The notes under the pieces were generated by a model. That model was not told the DNA's origin. It was given only the letters and a program-made list of their open reading frames with translations, and ran no database searches. The translations under genes and the position numbers were made by a program. Positions 48,567-58,700 of a stretch of 64,000 bases of DNA are shown here, piece by piece (within the stretch, counting starts at the first letter, position 1; every line of letters begins with the position of its first letter). Source of the DNA: Geminocystis sp. NIES-3708 (lineage in GTDB: Bacteria; Cyanobacteriota; Cyanobacteriia; Cyanobacteriales; Cyanobacteriaceae); assembly GCF_001548095.1 (NCBI RefSeq), contig NZ_AP014815.1:929656-993655 (forward strand). Direction: 5' to 3'.

Positions 48567-49580
48567 TTATGATTTTTGATTTATTAATAATTCAGCTATT
48601 TGCACCGCATTTAATGCCGCACCTTTACGAATTTGATCACCACATAGCCATAATTCCATAGCATTATCATTAGATATATCTTGACGAATTCTGCCGACTA
48701 AAACATCATCTTTCCCTGTGGCATCTATAGGCATAGGAAAATAATTTCTATCCCAATCTTCAACTAATTTGACTCCTTTTGATTGGGCAATAATTTCTCT
48801 AGCTTTTGTGATAGAAAAAGGCTTCGCAAATTCTATATTAATAGCTTCAGAATGAGCTCTTAATACAGGTACTCTAATACAAGTGGCACTAATCCTTAAG
48901 GAATCGTCACCAAAAATTTTACAAGTTTCGTTAACCATTTTCATCTCTTCTTCACAATAATTATTATCCATTAAAGGGGAATTATGAGGAAACAGATTAA
49001 AAGCTAAGGGATAGGGCAACACTTCAGCTACAGGATTTTCTCCTTTTAAGATAGCTTGGCTTTGGATTTTTACTTCTTCCATCGCTCTTGCACCAGCACC
49101 ACTGGCAGATTGATAAGTAGAAACTATAATTCTTTTTATTGGTTGAATTTGATGTAAAGGATAGATAGCAACTCCCATTAAAATTGTTGTACAATTGGGG
49201 TTAGCAATGATGCCTTTATGAGCTAAAGCCTCTTGAGGATTAATTTCAGGTATAACTAAGGGAACATCGGGATTCATCCGAAAAGCACTGGAGTTATCAA
49301 TCATAACTGCTCCTGATGAGACAATTGTATTTGCCCAGTATTTAGAAGTCGAACCTCCTGCAGATGCTAAAACTATATCAATGTCTTTAAAAGAATTTTC
49401 GTCAACCGCTTCTACTTCGATTAACTGATTTTTAAAAGGGATTTTTTGCCCTGCTGAACGAGGAGAGGATAATAATTTTAAATTTTTAACGGGGAAATCA
49501 CGCTCTATCAATAAATCGATAATTTCCGTACCTACTGCACCAGTCGCCCCTAAAATAGCAACATTAATTTGATTAGACAA
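48567..49580 (-). CDS. asd: Aspartate-semialdehyde dehydrogenase
   Basis: NADPH-dependent reduction of aspartyl phosphate to the semialdehyde, the branch point for lysine/DAP and threonine/methionine. N-terminal Rossmann motif AILGATGAVGTEIIDLL; catalytic Cys in IANPNCTTILM; the active-site His is expected in RVPVLRAHSEAINIEF. The length of 337 residues is normal. First gene of the asd-dapA-rnj block; the gaps of 265 and 286 bp allow internal promoters. Confidence 0.97.
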   Translation of the reverse strand: MSNQINVAILGATGAVGTEIIDLLIERDFPVKNLKLLSSPRSAGQKIPFKNQLIEVEAVDENSFKDIDIVLASAGGSTSKYWANTIVSSGAVMIDNSSAFRMNPDVPLVIPEINPQEALAHKGIIANPNCTTILMGVAIYPLHQIQPIKRIIVSTYQSASGAGARAMEEVKIQSQAILKGENPVAEVLPYPLAFNLFPHNSPLMDNNYCEEEMKMVNETCKIFGDDSLRISATCIRVPVLRAHSEAINIEFAKPFSITKAREIIAQSKGVKLVEDWDRNYFPMPIDATGKDDVLVGRIRQDISNDNAMELWLCGDQIRKGAALNAVQIAELLINQKS

Positions 49581-49767
49581 ATAAGTATCCTCCTAATAAT
49601 TGACTGAGAAATTTAACAATAAAAATAAAACTACGATAAAAATTGAGACTAATTAAACTATAATCTTTTTTAGGCTGTCCAATTATGGCTAAAATTGTGT
49701 GCTATACTTACATACAAAAATAGTTGCTCATTAATAACAAACAAAAAAGTTTATCCTTTATCAAAAG

Positions 49768-49798
49768 CTTAATTGTTAATTGTTAATGTCTAATTGCT
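49768..49798. repeat. AT-rich heptamer array next to psb27
   Basis: Two to three TTAATTG units and a TCTAATTG unit abut the psb27 stop codon. Same dispersed family as the array at 1457-1541. Confidence 0.6.
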
Positions 49799-50215
49799 TT
49801 AATATCCTTTTTTAAGGGCAAATTCTACCTGTTTAAATTCTTGATTAATACGAGCTTTAAGTTTATCAGGTAAAGGACGATTACCATAAGAAGTGTAAAA
49901 ACCTGCTAGGGAATTAAGGGCAGTTTGCATAGTGGTAAAAGATTTTAAACCACTGTAATTACTATTTTTACGATACCTAGATACATAATCATTAATCTGT
50001 TGTCTGGCTTCTTTTTGAGTTGCTTTTTTGGTTTCAACGTCTGCATCTACTGGAAGTTCAATAGCTGTAGTTAAAGTTTCTAAGACACTTAAAGTATCTT
50101 CTGTATATTTACCTGTTAAATTAGCAGACGCACTGTCTATATAGCCCAGAAAACTAATGGTGATGACCAGTATTAATGCTAAGAGTTTCGATAATGTAAA
50201 TTTGATCATGTTCAT
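49799..50215 (-). CDS. psb27: Photosystem II assembly protein Psb27, non-lipidated variant
   Basis: Lumenal factor that binds CP43 on assembly intermediates of photosystem II. The core from LTGKYTEDTLSVLETL through QINDYVSRYRKN, GLKSFTTMQTALNSLAGFYTSYGNRPLP to the C-terminal helix is a typical four-helix Psb27. In characterised cyanobacterial proteins a lipobox Cys precedes the LTG segment. Here the signal peptide (LALILVITISFLGYIDSASA) has no Cys and ends in an AxA-type signal peptidase I site, so the mature protein should be soluble in the lumen. The length of 138 residues is normal. Confidence 0.95.
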   Translation of the reverse strand: MNMIKFTLSKLLALILVITISFLGYIDSASANLTGKYTEDTLSVLETLTTAIELPVDADVETKKATQKEARQQINDYVSRYRKNSNYSGLKSFTTMQTALNSLAGFYTSYGNRPLPDKLKARINQEFKQVEFALKKGY

Positions 50216-50314
50216 TTATAACCATATTTTTATTTTCCCTGATTTTATCAGTTATGAGGCAATTAACCATAAATAATCAATAACGAGAAACTACTATTCC
50301 TATGCACAGAGAAA

Positions 50315-51034
50315 TTAGGTTTTATGAATTTCAACATAAATACTTTCATCACTACGATTAGGTAAATCTAATTTAGAAATGTCTGGGATAGAACCTTCTT
50401 GAAAACTACATTTTACTATATTTTCTGGGTGGAATCCTGCCGCTACCGCTATTGTCTTAATTTCATCAAAATCATAAATCCATTGATGTCCCCAAAATCG
50501 AAAAATTTGATTGATCATCCAAGCCTTTCGTTGAGGGATATTTTTCATTCCCATTTTAGAAAGATTATCACAATGTTGCTTATAAAAACTCTCGGTATTA
50601 TCTAAGTATCCAGAAACATATAAATATAAATCAGGTGTACTTAAACGTAAAACTCCACCTATTTTGAGAATCCGTCTAATTTCTTTTAACCATTCTACTG
50701 CTTGATTTAACGTAATATGCTCGATAAAATGTTCTGAAAAAGCATAATCAAATACTTCACCCTCAATCGGTAGAAGTTGAGTTTGATCATGTTCTAAATA
50801 ATATTTATTATCATTGATAACAACTAATTTTTCTCTAGTTGATGTTATTCCTAATTGATTTCCTATTTTTAGAAAATCGGTATTTAACCAAGTTGGGTGT
50901 AAGTTTAATCCTGAGCCACAGTGAATACCTTTTAATCCTAATTTTTCAATATCATTTTTACTGAAAGGATAAGAACTAAGTGCTAAATTTTCGATAGTAC
51001 CATTAATGTTGGTTATTTTTTGATTCAAAGTCAT
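50315..51034 (-). CDS. Class I SAM-dependent methyltransferase
   Basis: A 239-residue soluble protein. SAM-binding motif I appears as GIHCGSGLNLHPTWLNTDF, and the middle motifs as EGEVFDYAFSEHFIEHIT and LKIGGVLRLSTPDLYLY. The His-containing EHFIEHI pattern and overall length fit the methyltransferase-11-like group often found near sugar or surface-polymer genes. The substrate is unknown. Downstream of it lies psb27; upstream (51082) is the truncated EAL domain. Confidence 0.86.
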   Translation of the reverse strand: MTLNQKITNINGTIENLALSSYPFSKNDIEKLGLKGIHCGSGLNLHPTWLNTDFLKIGNQLGITSTREKLVVINDNKYYLEHDQTQLLPIEGEVFDYAFSEHFIEHITLNQAVEWLKEIRRILKIGGVLRLSTPDLYLYVSGYLDNTESFYKQHCDNLSKMGMKNIPQRKAWMINQIFRFWGHQWIYDFDEIKTIAVAAGFHPENIVKCSFQEGSIPDISKLDLPNRSDESIYVEIHKT

Positions 51035-51081
51035 AAAAAAAGTTATTAGTTTTTTTTATTAATTATATTTGCAGGAGTTGT

Positions 51082-51732
51082 TCAATTATATTTTTTTAAT
51101 TTTTCTTGCCATAAATGAGTAAAATCTTGAGCTGGAATCGGGCGGCTAAAATAGTAACCTTGAAGTTTATAACAACCATGATCTTGAAGATAGTTTGCTT
51201 GTTCTATGGTTTCTACTCCTTCAGCAATAACACTCATTTGTAAGCTATGAGCAAGAGCGATCACAGAACAAGTAATAGCGCTATCATCTGAATCATGAGG
51301 GATGCCTTTGACAAAAGACTGATCAATTTTCAGGAAATCTAAGGAAAAACGTTTCAAATAGCTGAGAGAGGAAAAACCTGTACCAAAATCGTCTAAAGCT
51401 AGTAAAAAACCATAATTGTGTAATTGTTGCAGAATATTAATGGCTTTCTGTACATCATCTATCAATAAACCCTCTGTAATTTCTAACTCTAACTGATGGG
51501 GTTTTAACTTTGTTTCTTGAAGGATGCCTCTTATCTCATCTGCTAAATTTTCCTGTTGAAAGTGTTTTCCTGATAAATTAACAGCAACGCATAACTCTGG
51601 AAATCCTGCTGATAGCCAACGTTGATTTTGTTGACAAACAGTTCTCAATACCCATGTACGTATATCTAAAATCAAATCACTAGATTCAGCAATGGGAATG
51701 AATAAGGCTGGAGATACAAAACCGTATTCTAG
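51082..51732 (-). pseudogene. EAL domain remnant, truncated at its 5' end
   Basis: The frame is open from the TAA at 51733-51735 to the stop at 51082 and reads like the C-terminal three quarters of an EAL (c-di-GMP phosphodiesterase) domain: FVSPALFIPIAESS, then VAVNLSGKHFQ, LELEITEGLL, LALDDFGTGFSSLSYL, KIDQSFVKG, VIAEGVET and GYYFSRPI. The ExLxR (EAL) motif that should come first is missing, as are any sensor domains. The only in-frame start codon is an internal TTG at 51675. The break is at about 51725, where an unrelated plus-strand fragment begins. The remnant lacks a catalytic Glu and is probably dead. Confidence 0.75.
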
Positions 51733-51859
51733 TTATCAAAAACTATTAGAGGAAGCCAGACAACTTGATATTAGTGTTTCAACCCTCATTGATTTGATTT
51801 TGATGGACAGGTATCAACTTTCTCATCTATTCCATGACGAGGAAAAAGAGAAGTCGTAG
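51692..51859 (+). pseudogene. Chimeric short ORF across the truncation break point
   Basis: A 55-codon plus-strand frame (ATG at 51692 or 51698). Its first dozen codons are the reverse complement of the EAL remnant. From about 51723 it reads like the end of a genuine protein (SYQKLLEEARQLDISVSTLI, then a segment ending in HDEEKEKS). I infer that the C-terminal end of another gene was joined to the broken EAL gene and that the start codon is accidental. I do not recognise the family. Confidence 0.45.
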
Positions 51860-52099
51860 AAATTCAATTATTTTATACGAACTTTCTACGTCCATCACCA
51901 ATGGGAAATCCTAACTAACGTACATCAGCTATACTCTACGAACTCATACGAGTCAATTTTTTGGTTTTATACAACTTTGTGCCAATAGCTCACTAATAAT
52001 TTTTGCTAAAAGGATTGCTATTTAATCATTATAGGATTTTTTATTGACAGATTATTTGAAAAAATATTAAATAGAACGATAAGCAATAATTTTCCGACG
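51860..52099. other. Non-coding debris between two gene remnants
   Basis: AT-rich sequence with stops in all frames that I checked. Short protein-like stretches (for example around 51885-51930) occur, but nothing can be assigned. Confidence 0.35.
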
Positions 52100-52551
52100 C
52101 TAATTTTTATATTTTGTGGGAATGATGATTAATGGCTGAGTTTTACTATCATAGTCTGCCTTTGATGGTAAACGACGTTCTGGATGATAGGTAAAGTTGC
52201 AGGTTGTAATTCAGGAATAGATAGTATTTTATTACTATCATTAAAACCCTTCATAAAATTCTTACTTAGATTATTAGTACTTCTAATTAAGTCAAATTGA
52301 AACTCTGACCATTCTTGATTGTCTAAGTCTTTCCTGAATTGCTCTAAACTATAGTAACTTAGGGAAAACTCTGACTCTGAATAGTTTTTTCCCTAAGGTT
52401 TATACGTTTCATCCATGGCTAACCTAAACACTGTACCAATGGTAATAGGTTTGTCTGTAGGTGATTTACTAAATGAGAGCCATTTGTATTCAATCTCTTT
52501 TCTACCTTGAGCACTTACTCCTCTCCTTGCAGGGGCAATAATGGAATAATA
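52100..52551 (-). pseudogene. Decayed gene of unknown function with in-frame stop and frameshift
   Basis: On the minus strand one frame runs from about 52551 to 52193 with a single TAG at 52393-52395, in a context (YKP-stop-GKNYS) that fits a mutated Trp codon. At about 52193 a one-base deletion moves the reading to another frame (YHPERRLPSKADYDSK), which ends at 52100. Joined, this gives about 145 residues of ordinary protein-like sequence (for example EYKWLSFSKSPTDKPITIG and YYSLEQFRKDLDNQEWSEFQ). The 5' end is missing. I cannot name the family. Confidence 0.6.
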
Positions 52552-52553
52552 TC

Positions 52554-52631
52554 ATTAAAGCTGTGGAAGATCTTTATAACTATCCTCTTTGGGAAAGAAT
52601 ATTAACAATTTATAAACATAAAGTTGAGTAA
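52554..52631 (+). pseudogene. Possible small gene fragment
   Basis: A 25-codon plus-strand stretch without a start codon reads IKAVEDLYNYPLWERILTIY and ends in HKVE-stop. The amphipathic, protein-like composition suggests the C-terminal tip of another broken gene. Weak evidence. Confidence 0.25.
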
Positions 52632-52692
52632 TTGTATTAGTGGATTATAGTTAAAACAAATATATTATCATATCAATATAAAAAAATATATA

Positions 52693-52704
52693 TTACTTAA
52701 GTAA
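52693..52704. promoter_or_regulatory. Perfect 12-bp palindrome upstream of the giant gene
   Basis: TTACTTAAGTAA is a perfect palindrome ending 10 bp before the candidate -35 box of the giant gene. Position and symmetry would suit an operator, but AT-rich palindromes of this length also arise by chance. Confidence 0.3.
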
Positions 52705-52713
52705 GTTTACTGT

Positions 52714-52742
52714 TTGATATATTTTGTAAATAATTTTATTAT
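52714..52742 (+). promoter_or_regulatory. Candidate promoter of the giant gene
   Basis: TTGATA and TATTAT are separated by 17 bp, 23 bp before the ATG at 52766. The leader would be under 20 nt. Found by eye in very AT-rich DNA. Confidence 0.4.
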
Positions 52743-52765
52743 ATTTTCTAAACAATTTTAATCAT

Positions 52766-55700
52766 ATGATGACTTATCAACATCTTCTCTCACCTATTCT
52801 CAGTCACTTCGCTACATCGGCTGAATTTACTACTTTAATGGAAGAGGTATTTGGGGAGAATATTCAAGTTGAAAGTCTACAACAACAATGGCTTAATCAA
52901 AGTTGGACATTACCCACAGTGGTTGTACTGAATTCATCAGTAATTAATGGTGCTTTAGGGGCTTACTCCGCACAAACAGGTCAGATTTACTTATCTCAGG
53001 AATTAATCGACAGTAATAATACAGATCTAATTACCAAGGTTTTATTAGAAGAATACGGACATCATGTTGATACCCTTCTCAATGTTAGCGATACCCCAGG
53101 GGATGAAGGGGAACTTTTTTCGGCTTTTGTAAGAGAGGGTAGTTTAACTTTAGCTAATGTACAGGAAATAAAATCCCAAAATGATTTCAATACTATTGTT
53201 GTGGATGGAGAAATAGTACAAATCGAAGCGGCTAGTTTTACCGTTACCAATACCAACGACAGTGGAGCGGGTTCTTTACGTCAGGCGATCATAGATGCCA
53301 ATGCCAACTCTGGGGCAGATGTGATTACTTTTACAGGGTCTATTTTTACGGACTCCACTCCTGATACGATTCGTCTGTCTTCCATGTTGCCGATTATTAC
53401 CGATGACCTGACAATTACAGGTACAGGAACGAATTTATTAACCCTGAGCGGTGATGCCAATAATAATAGTAGCAACGATGCGGGGGATGTGCGGATTATG
53501 TTCATCAACCAAGGTAATGTAACCATTTCGGGGCTAACCTTTGCCAATGGACGGGGTAAAGGAGGAGATGGTAGCGGTGGCGGTATGGGTGCTGGGGGTG
53601 CTTTGTTTATTAATGGTAAGTTTGACGGCAATCAAGTACCTACTAATGTAACACTAACCGATGTGGCTTTCACCAATAATCAGGTGATCGGTGGTAATGG
53701 TGGTAATGGTAACTCTAATGGTGGTGGTGGTTTTGGTGGTAATGGTGGTGGTTTTCGTGGTGGTGGCGGTGATTTTGGTGGTGCTGGTGGTGCTGGTGGT
53801 GGTATTGGTGGTGGTGGTTTTAGTGGGAATGGTGGTGATATTGCTGGTGCGGGTGGTAGTGGTTTAGGCTCTCCTTTCGGTGGTGGTGCTGCTGGTGGTG
53901 GTGCTTCTATAGGTGGTGCTGGTGGTTTTGGTGGTGCTGGTGGTGGTGCTTCTATAGGTGGTGCTGGTGGTTTTGGTGGTGCTGGTGGTGCTGGAAGTGC
54001 TACTTTTGGTGGTGCTGGTGGTTTTGGTGATGGTATTGGTGGTGCTGGTGGTTTTGGTGATGGTATTGGTGGTGCTGGTGGTGGTGGTGCTGGGTTGGGG
54101 GGGGCGATTTTCATCCGCTCTGGTTCCCTCATCCTTAATAACACTAGCTTTAGCAATAACGGTGCTACGGGAGGAACAGGAGCTAATAACGGTCAAGGGC
54201 TGGGGGGTGCTATTTTTGCCGTCACCGATGCCCTCAAGACCCAAGCAGGACTTACTACGGCTCCTACCGTCAATGTCAATGGTATTACTTTTAGTAATAA
54301 TACTGCTCTTAACAATGGCGGTATTAGTACGGGCAGTACATTCAACAATGTTAATCTCTATGGTACGGTCAACGTTCTCTCTACTCTATCCATTAATGAT
54401 GTCACTGTTAACGAGATTGCAGGTACCGCAATCTTTACCGTCAGTCTGTCATCCCCTACTCCTGGGGATGTCACCTTTAATCTTGCCACTGCTAATAATA
54501 CAGCTACGGCAGGTAGTGACTACACCGCTGTTGCCCTAACAGGTCAAACTATTACCGCAGGACAAACCAGCAAAACCTTTACGGTTAATATTGCATCGGG
54601 TAACATTACCGCCCCTGGTGAAACTTTCTTCGTCAATCTTTCTAATATTTCTGGTGCCACCGCAGGGGATACCCAAGGAGTCGGGACAATTACCCCAGTT
54701 CAAACTATCGTGACAAATACCAACGACAGTGGTGAAGGCAGTCTTCGTCAGGCGATTCTCAATGCCAATGCGATCGCTGGTGCAAATACTATCACCTTTA
54801 ATATTGCAAGTAGTGGAGTACAGACAATTACTCTTAATACTGCTTTGCCTGAAATTACCGGACAAGTTACTATTGATGGAACAAGTCAACCCGGTTTTAC
54901 TAATAGTCCAATTATCGAAATAAATAGTAATAATAACGTTGGTAACGGTTTAAGTTTGGGAGGTGGTTCTAGTAATAGTGTTATTAAAGGCTTAATAATT
55001 AATCGTTTTACTAATATTGGCATCCTAATCAATAGTACAGGAAATAAAATACAGGGTAATTATATTGGTACTAATGCCACCGGAACATCTGGGGCAGGTA
55101 ACTCATTTGGTGTTTTTGTTAATTCAGGTAATAATAACATTATTGGCAGTGACGAAGATGGCATAAATGACACCAATGAGGGGAATTTAATTTCTGGTAA
55201 TGGAAATGTAGGTGTTCTTTTCTTCGGCAACAATAATTTTGCTCGGGGTAATTATATTGGTACTAATGTTAATGGCACATCAGCAATAGGAAATGGAGTT
55301 CACGGTGTTTATATTGGTTCTTCTAACCATACCATTGGCGGAGTAACAACTACAGCTCGGAATATCATCTCAGGTAATGGCTTCAGTGGAGTTGCTATCT
55401 ACGCAGATACTCCATCTAATGCTAGTAACAATATTGTACAAGGTAACTATATCGGTACGGATGTCAGTGGGAATAATTCTTTAGGTAATGGTAGTGGTAG
55501 TGGTGTAAGAGTTACAGGAGCGAATAATACGATCGGCGGTACAGCATCAGGAGCAGGAAACAAAATTGCTTACAATCAAGGGAATGGAGTTGTTATTCTT
55601 GACGGCACGGGAAATCAAGGAAATAGTATTTTAGGCAATAGTATTTTTAGTAATACAAATTTAGGCATTGATTTAGTAGGAAATAACACAGTAGAACCCA

Positions 55701-58700
55701 ACGACTTAAATGATCCCGATACTGGAATCAATAATCTTCAAAACTATCCCTTATTAATTCAGTATAGTACTGGTTTGGTTAAGGGTAGTCTCAATAGTAC
55801 TCCTGACACAGATTTTCGGATTGAGTTTTTCAGCAATACAACAATCGATCCCAGTGGCAATGGTGAAGGGCAGACTTATTTAGGTTTTCAACAAGTTACA
55901 ACAGGAAATGATGGTAATGTTGATTTTACCTTTACTCCTCCCACAGGTTCATCTAATATTACAGCCACGGCAACCGACATTAATGACAATACATCAGAGT
56001 TTTCAAGGAGTACGAGTGCCCCAGTAGTAACGATCGTTGCTAATGGCAATTTAACAGATACGGATGTAACTATTAACGTTGATCCTACCTTCACCGTCAC
56101 CAATGAAAATATCATCATCAGTCGTGATGGAGGGGAAGATACCTTCAATATTAACAGTGTCGGCACTGCTTTTCAGTCCGATATAATCATCGATGGTAAT
56201 GGTTATACCAGTGGAGATCTAGTTAATCTCAATGGTAGTATTACAATTAATGATTTTATCCTAGATGAAGTTCAAAATATTAATGTTGCTTCTAGCGTTG
56301 CCACCACTACGATCGATCTTCTTAATGATAATGGAGATGTAACTTGGACAACAGGACAAGCTATCAACTTTGCCAGTGGTTCAAGTTTAACTACCACGAA
56401 GGGAAATATCAATCTGACAGCAAAAGGTGAAGCAACAGGTAATTATCAAGGAATTATTGTTAATGACAGTCTCATCACTTCTAGTACAGGTGCAATCGAT
56501 CTGAATGGTACGGGAGGAGGCAACGGTAATGATCAGTATGGAGTTTATTTGCTCAACGGCAGTGAAATTATCTCCACCACTACCGCCACCATTAAAATAA
56601 CAGGTCAAGGTTCTTTATCAGGATTGAATGGGGGAAATGATGGTATTCGCATGGTGGGTGCTGATAGTTTAATTTCTTCGGTGAGTGGCTCGATCGAACT
56701 CATGGGTATAGCGAGAACTGGGAGTAGTTTTAATGATGGTGTTCGTATAGCTGATGTTTCACAGGTGACAACAGAAACTGGCACCATTACCATCCAAGGA
56801 ACAACCAATAACAATTTGAGTGGAGGTGCTAATATTGGGATTCACATATATTCTCAGTCACAAATCACCGCCACAGACACAGGAAAGATTAGCTTAATCG
56901 GACTAGCAATTAATGGCACAAATGACAATGATGGTATTCGCATAGAAGGAACAAATACTCAAGTAAGTGCAAAAGATGGTTCGATCAATATTACTGGTAC
57001 GGGAGGTGGTACGGGGGGTGCGAATTTAGGAGTTCGTATCACTGGTGGAGGACAGGTAAAATCGACAGGAAACGCCACTATTGATATAATAGGTCAAGGT
57101 AGTACAAGTGGTGTTGATACTAACTATGGAGTGCAAGTTACGGGAGTAAATAGTGCCATTACATCCATTGATGGTGACATTACCATCGAAGGCACTGGAG
57201 GAGGTAGCGGGGGTAATAATCGAGGGGTTTCGATCGAAAGCAGTGGGGTTATTTCTTCCAGTGGAAAAGCAAACATTACCGTAACAGGAAAAGCATCAAC
57301 TTCAGCTACAGGCAGTAATAATCGAGGCGTAATGATTGACGGAAACGGTAGTGCTATCACGTCAACAGGTAGTGGAAATATCACCATCGACGGCACAGGC
57401 GGAGGCAAAGCTGGGGAAAGTTATGGTGTTCATGTTGTTAACAAAGGAAAAATAAGTTCCACTGGAACAGGTATCATAAAAATAACAAGTCAGGGTTCTT
57501 TATTAGGTACTGGTACTGGGAATTATGGCATTCGTGTTCAAGGAGAAAATACTTTAATTTCCTCTGTCAGTGGTTCGATCGACATTGAAGGTAAAGGAGG
57601 AACAGGAACAGGTTTTAATAGTGGTGTTTTGCTCTCAGATAAAGGGGCAATTACTTCCGCAACAGGTTCTATGACTGTCCAAGGCACAGCCGACGGTCAA
57701 GGTGGAACGAATATTGGTATTGCTATCGTTTCCGAATCAAAAATAATTCAGACCAATTCTGGCAAAATAACTTTAATCGGAGAAGGTTCAAAAAGTGGAA
57801 CAGGAAATGGTAATGATGGTGTTCGTATAGAGAATGTTAATAGTCAAATAACGGCAAAAAACGGTTCAATTTCCATTACGGGTACTGCGGGTACAGGTTC
57901 TCAACAAAATCGAGGAGTATTACTCGTTAATAATGGTTTAATAACTTCAGAAATAGGCAATATATCAGTTAATGGAACTGGTGGTAATACGGGGATCAGT
58001 AACTATGGTGTATGGTTAACATCAGGAGGAAGTATTGTCTCAACGGGAATAGACGCAAATGCTGCCCAAATCAATGTCACAGGTGAGGGGGCAATTACTG
58101 CTACAGGCAACATTGATAACGATGGAGTACGCATTGACGGAACGAATAGCAAGATTTCTTCTGTGGCAGGAGCGATCGCTATTACAGGCACAGCAGGTAA
58201 CGGTACAAATGGTAATCGTGGGGTAGTAGTATTTAACAATGGAGTAGTTACTTCTGGAACGGGAAATATTGCAGTCAATGGCACGGGAAGTGGCACAGGA
58301 TCTGGAAACTATGGTGTCTATCTCATTGGTAATGCTATAAATGGTGGCGTAATTTCTTCCACAGGGACAGGAGCCAATGCTGCCACTATTACTGTTACAG
58401 GTCAAGGCTCCCTAAATAGTACGGGGGGGAGTAATGACGGCGTTCGCATTGAAGGCACAAATAGTAAAATCTCTTCCATTGCTGGGGCGATCTCTATAAC
58501 AGGTACTGGTGGTAAAGGTGCACAAAGTCGAGGTATATGGATTGCTAGTAATGGATTAATCACTTCAGAAACAGGAAATATAACAGTCAAGGGCACTGGC
58601 ACCGATGCAGGTTTCAGAAGTTATGGTGTTGCGTTGGTGACTGGTGGGGGCATCACCTCAACAGGAACGGGAGCCAATGCTGCCGCCATTACTGTCACAG

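Noticed and set aside
53680-54156. Long antisense frame rich in Pro/Ala opposite the Gly-rich repeat
   Set aside because: It is the mirror of a GGT/GCT minisatellite in a well-supported gene. The repeat composition removes stop codons on the other strand; no ribosome binding site or domain is present.
53958-54539. Plus-strand frame rich in Val/Leu inside the giant gene
   Set aside because: Frame-shifted reading of the same repeat; low-complexity translation with no family resemblance.
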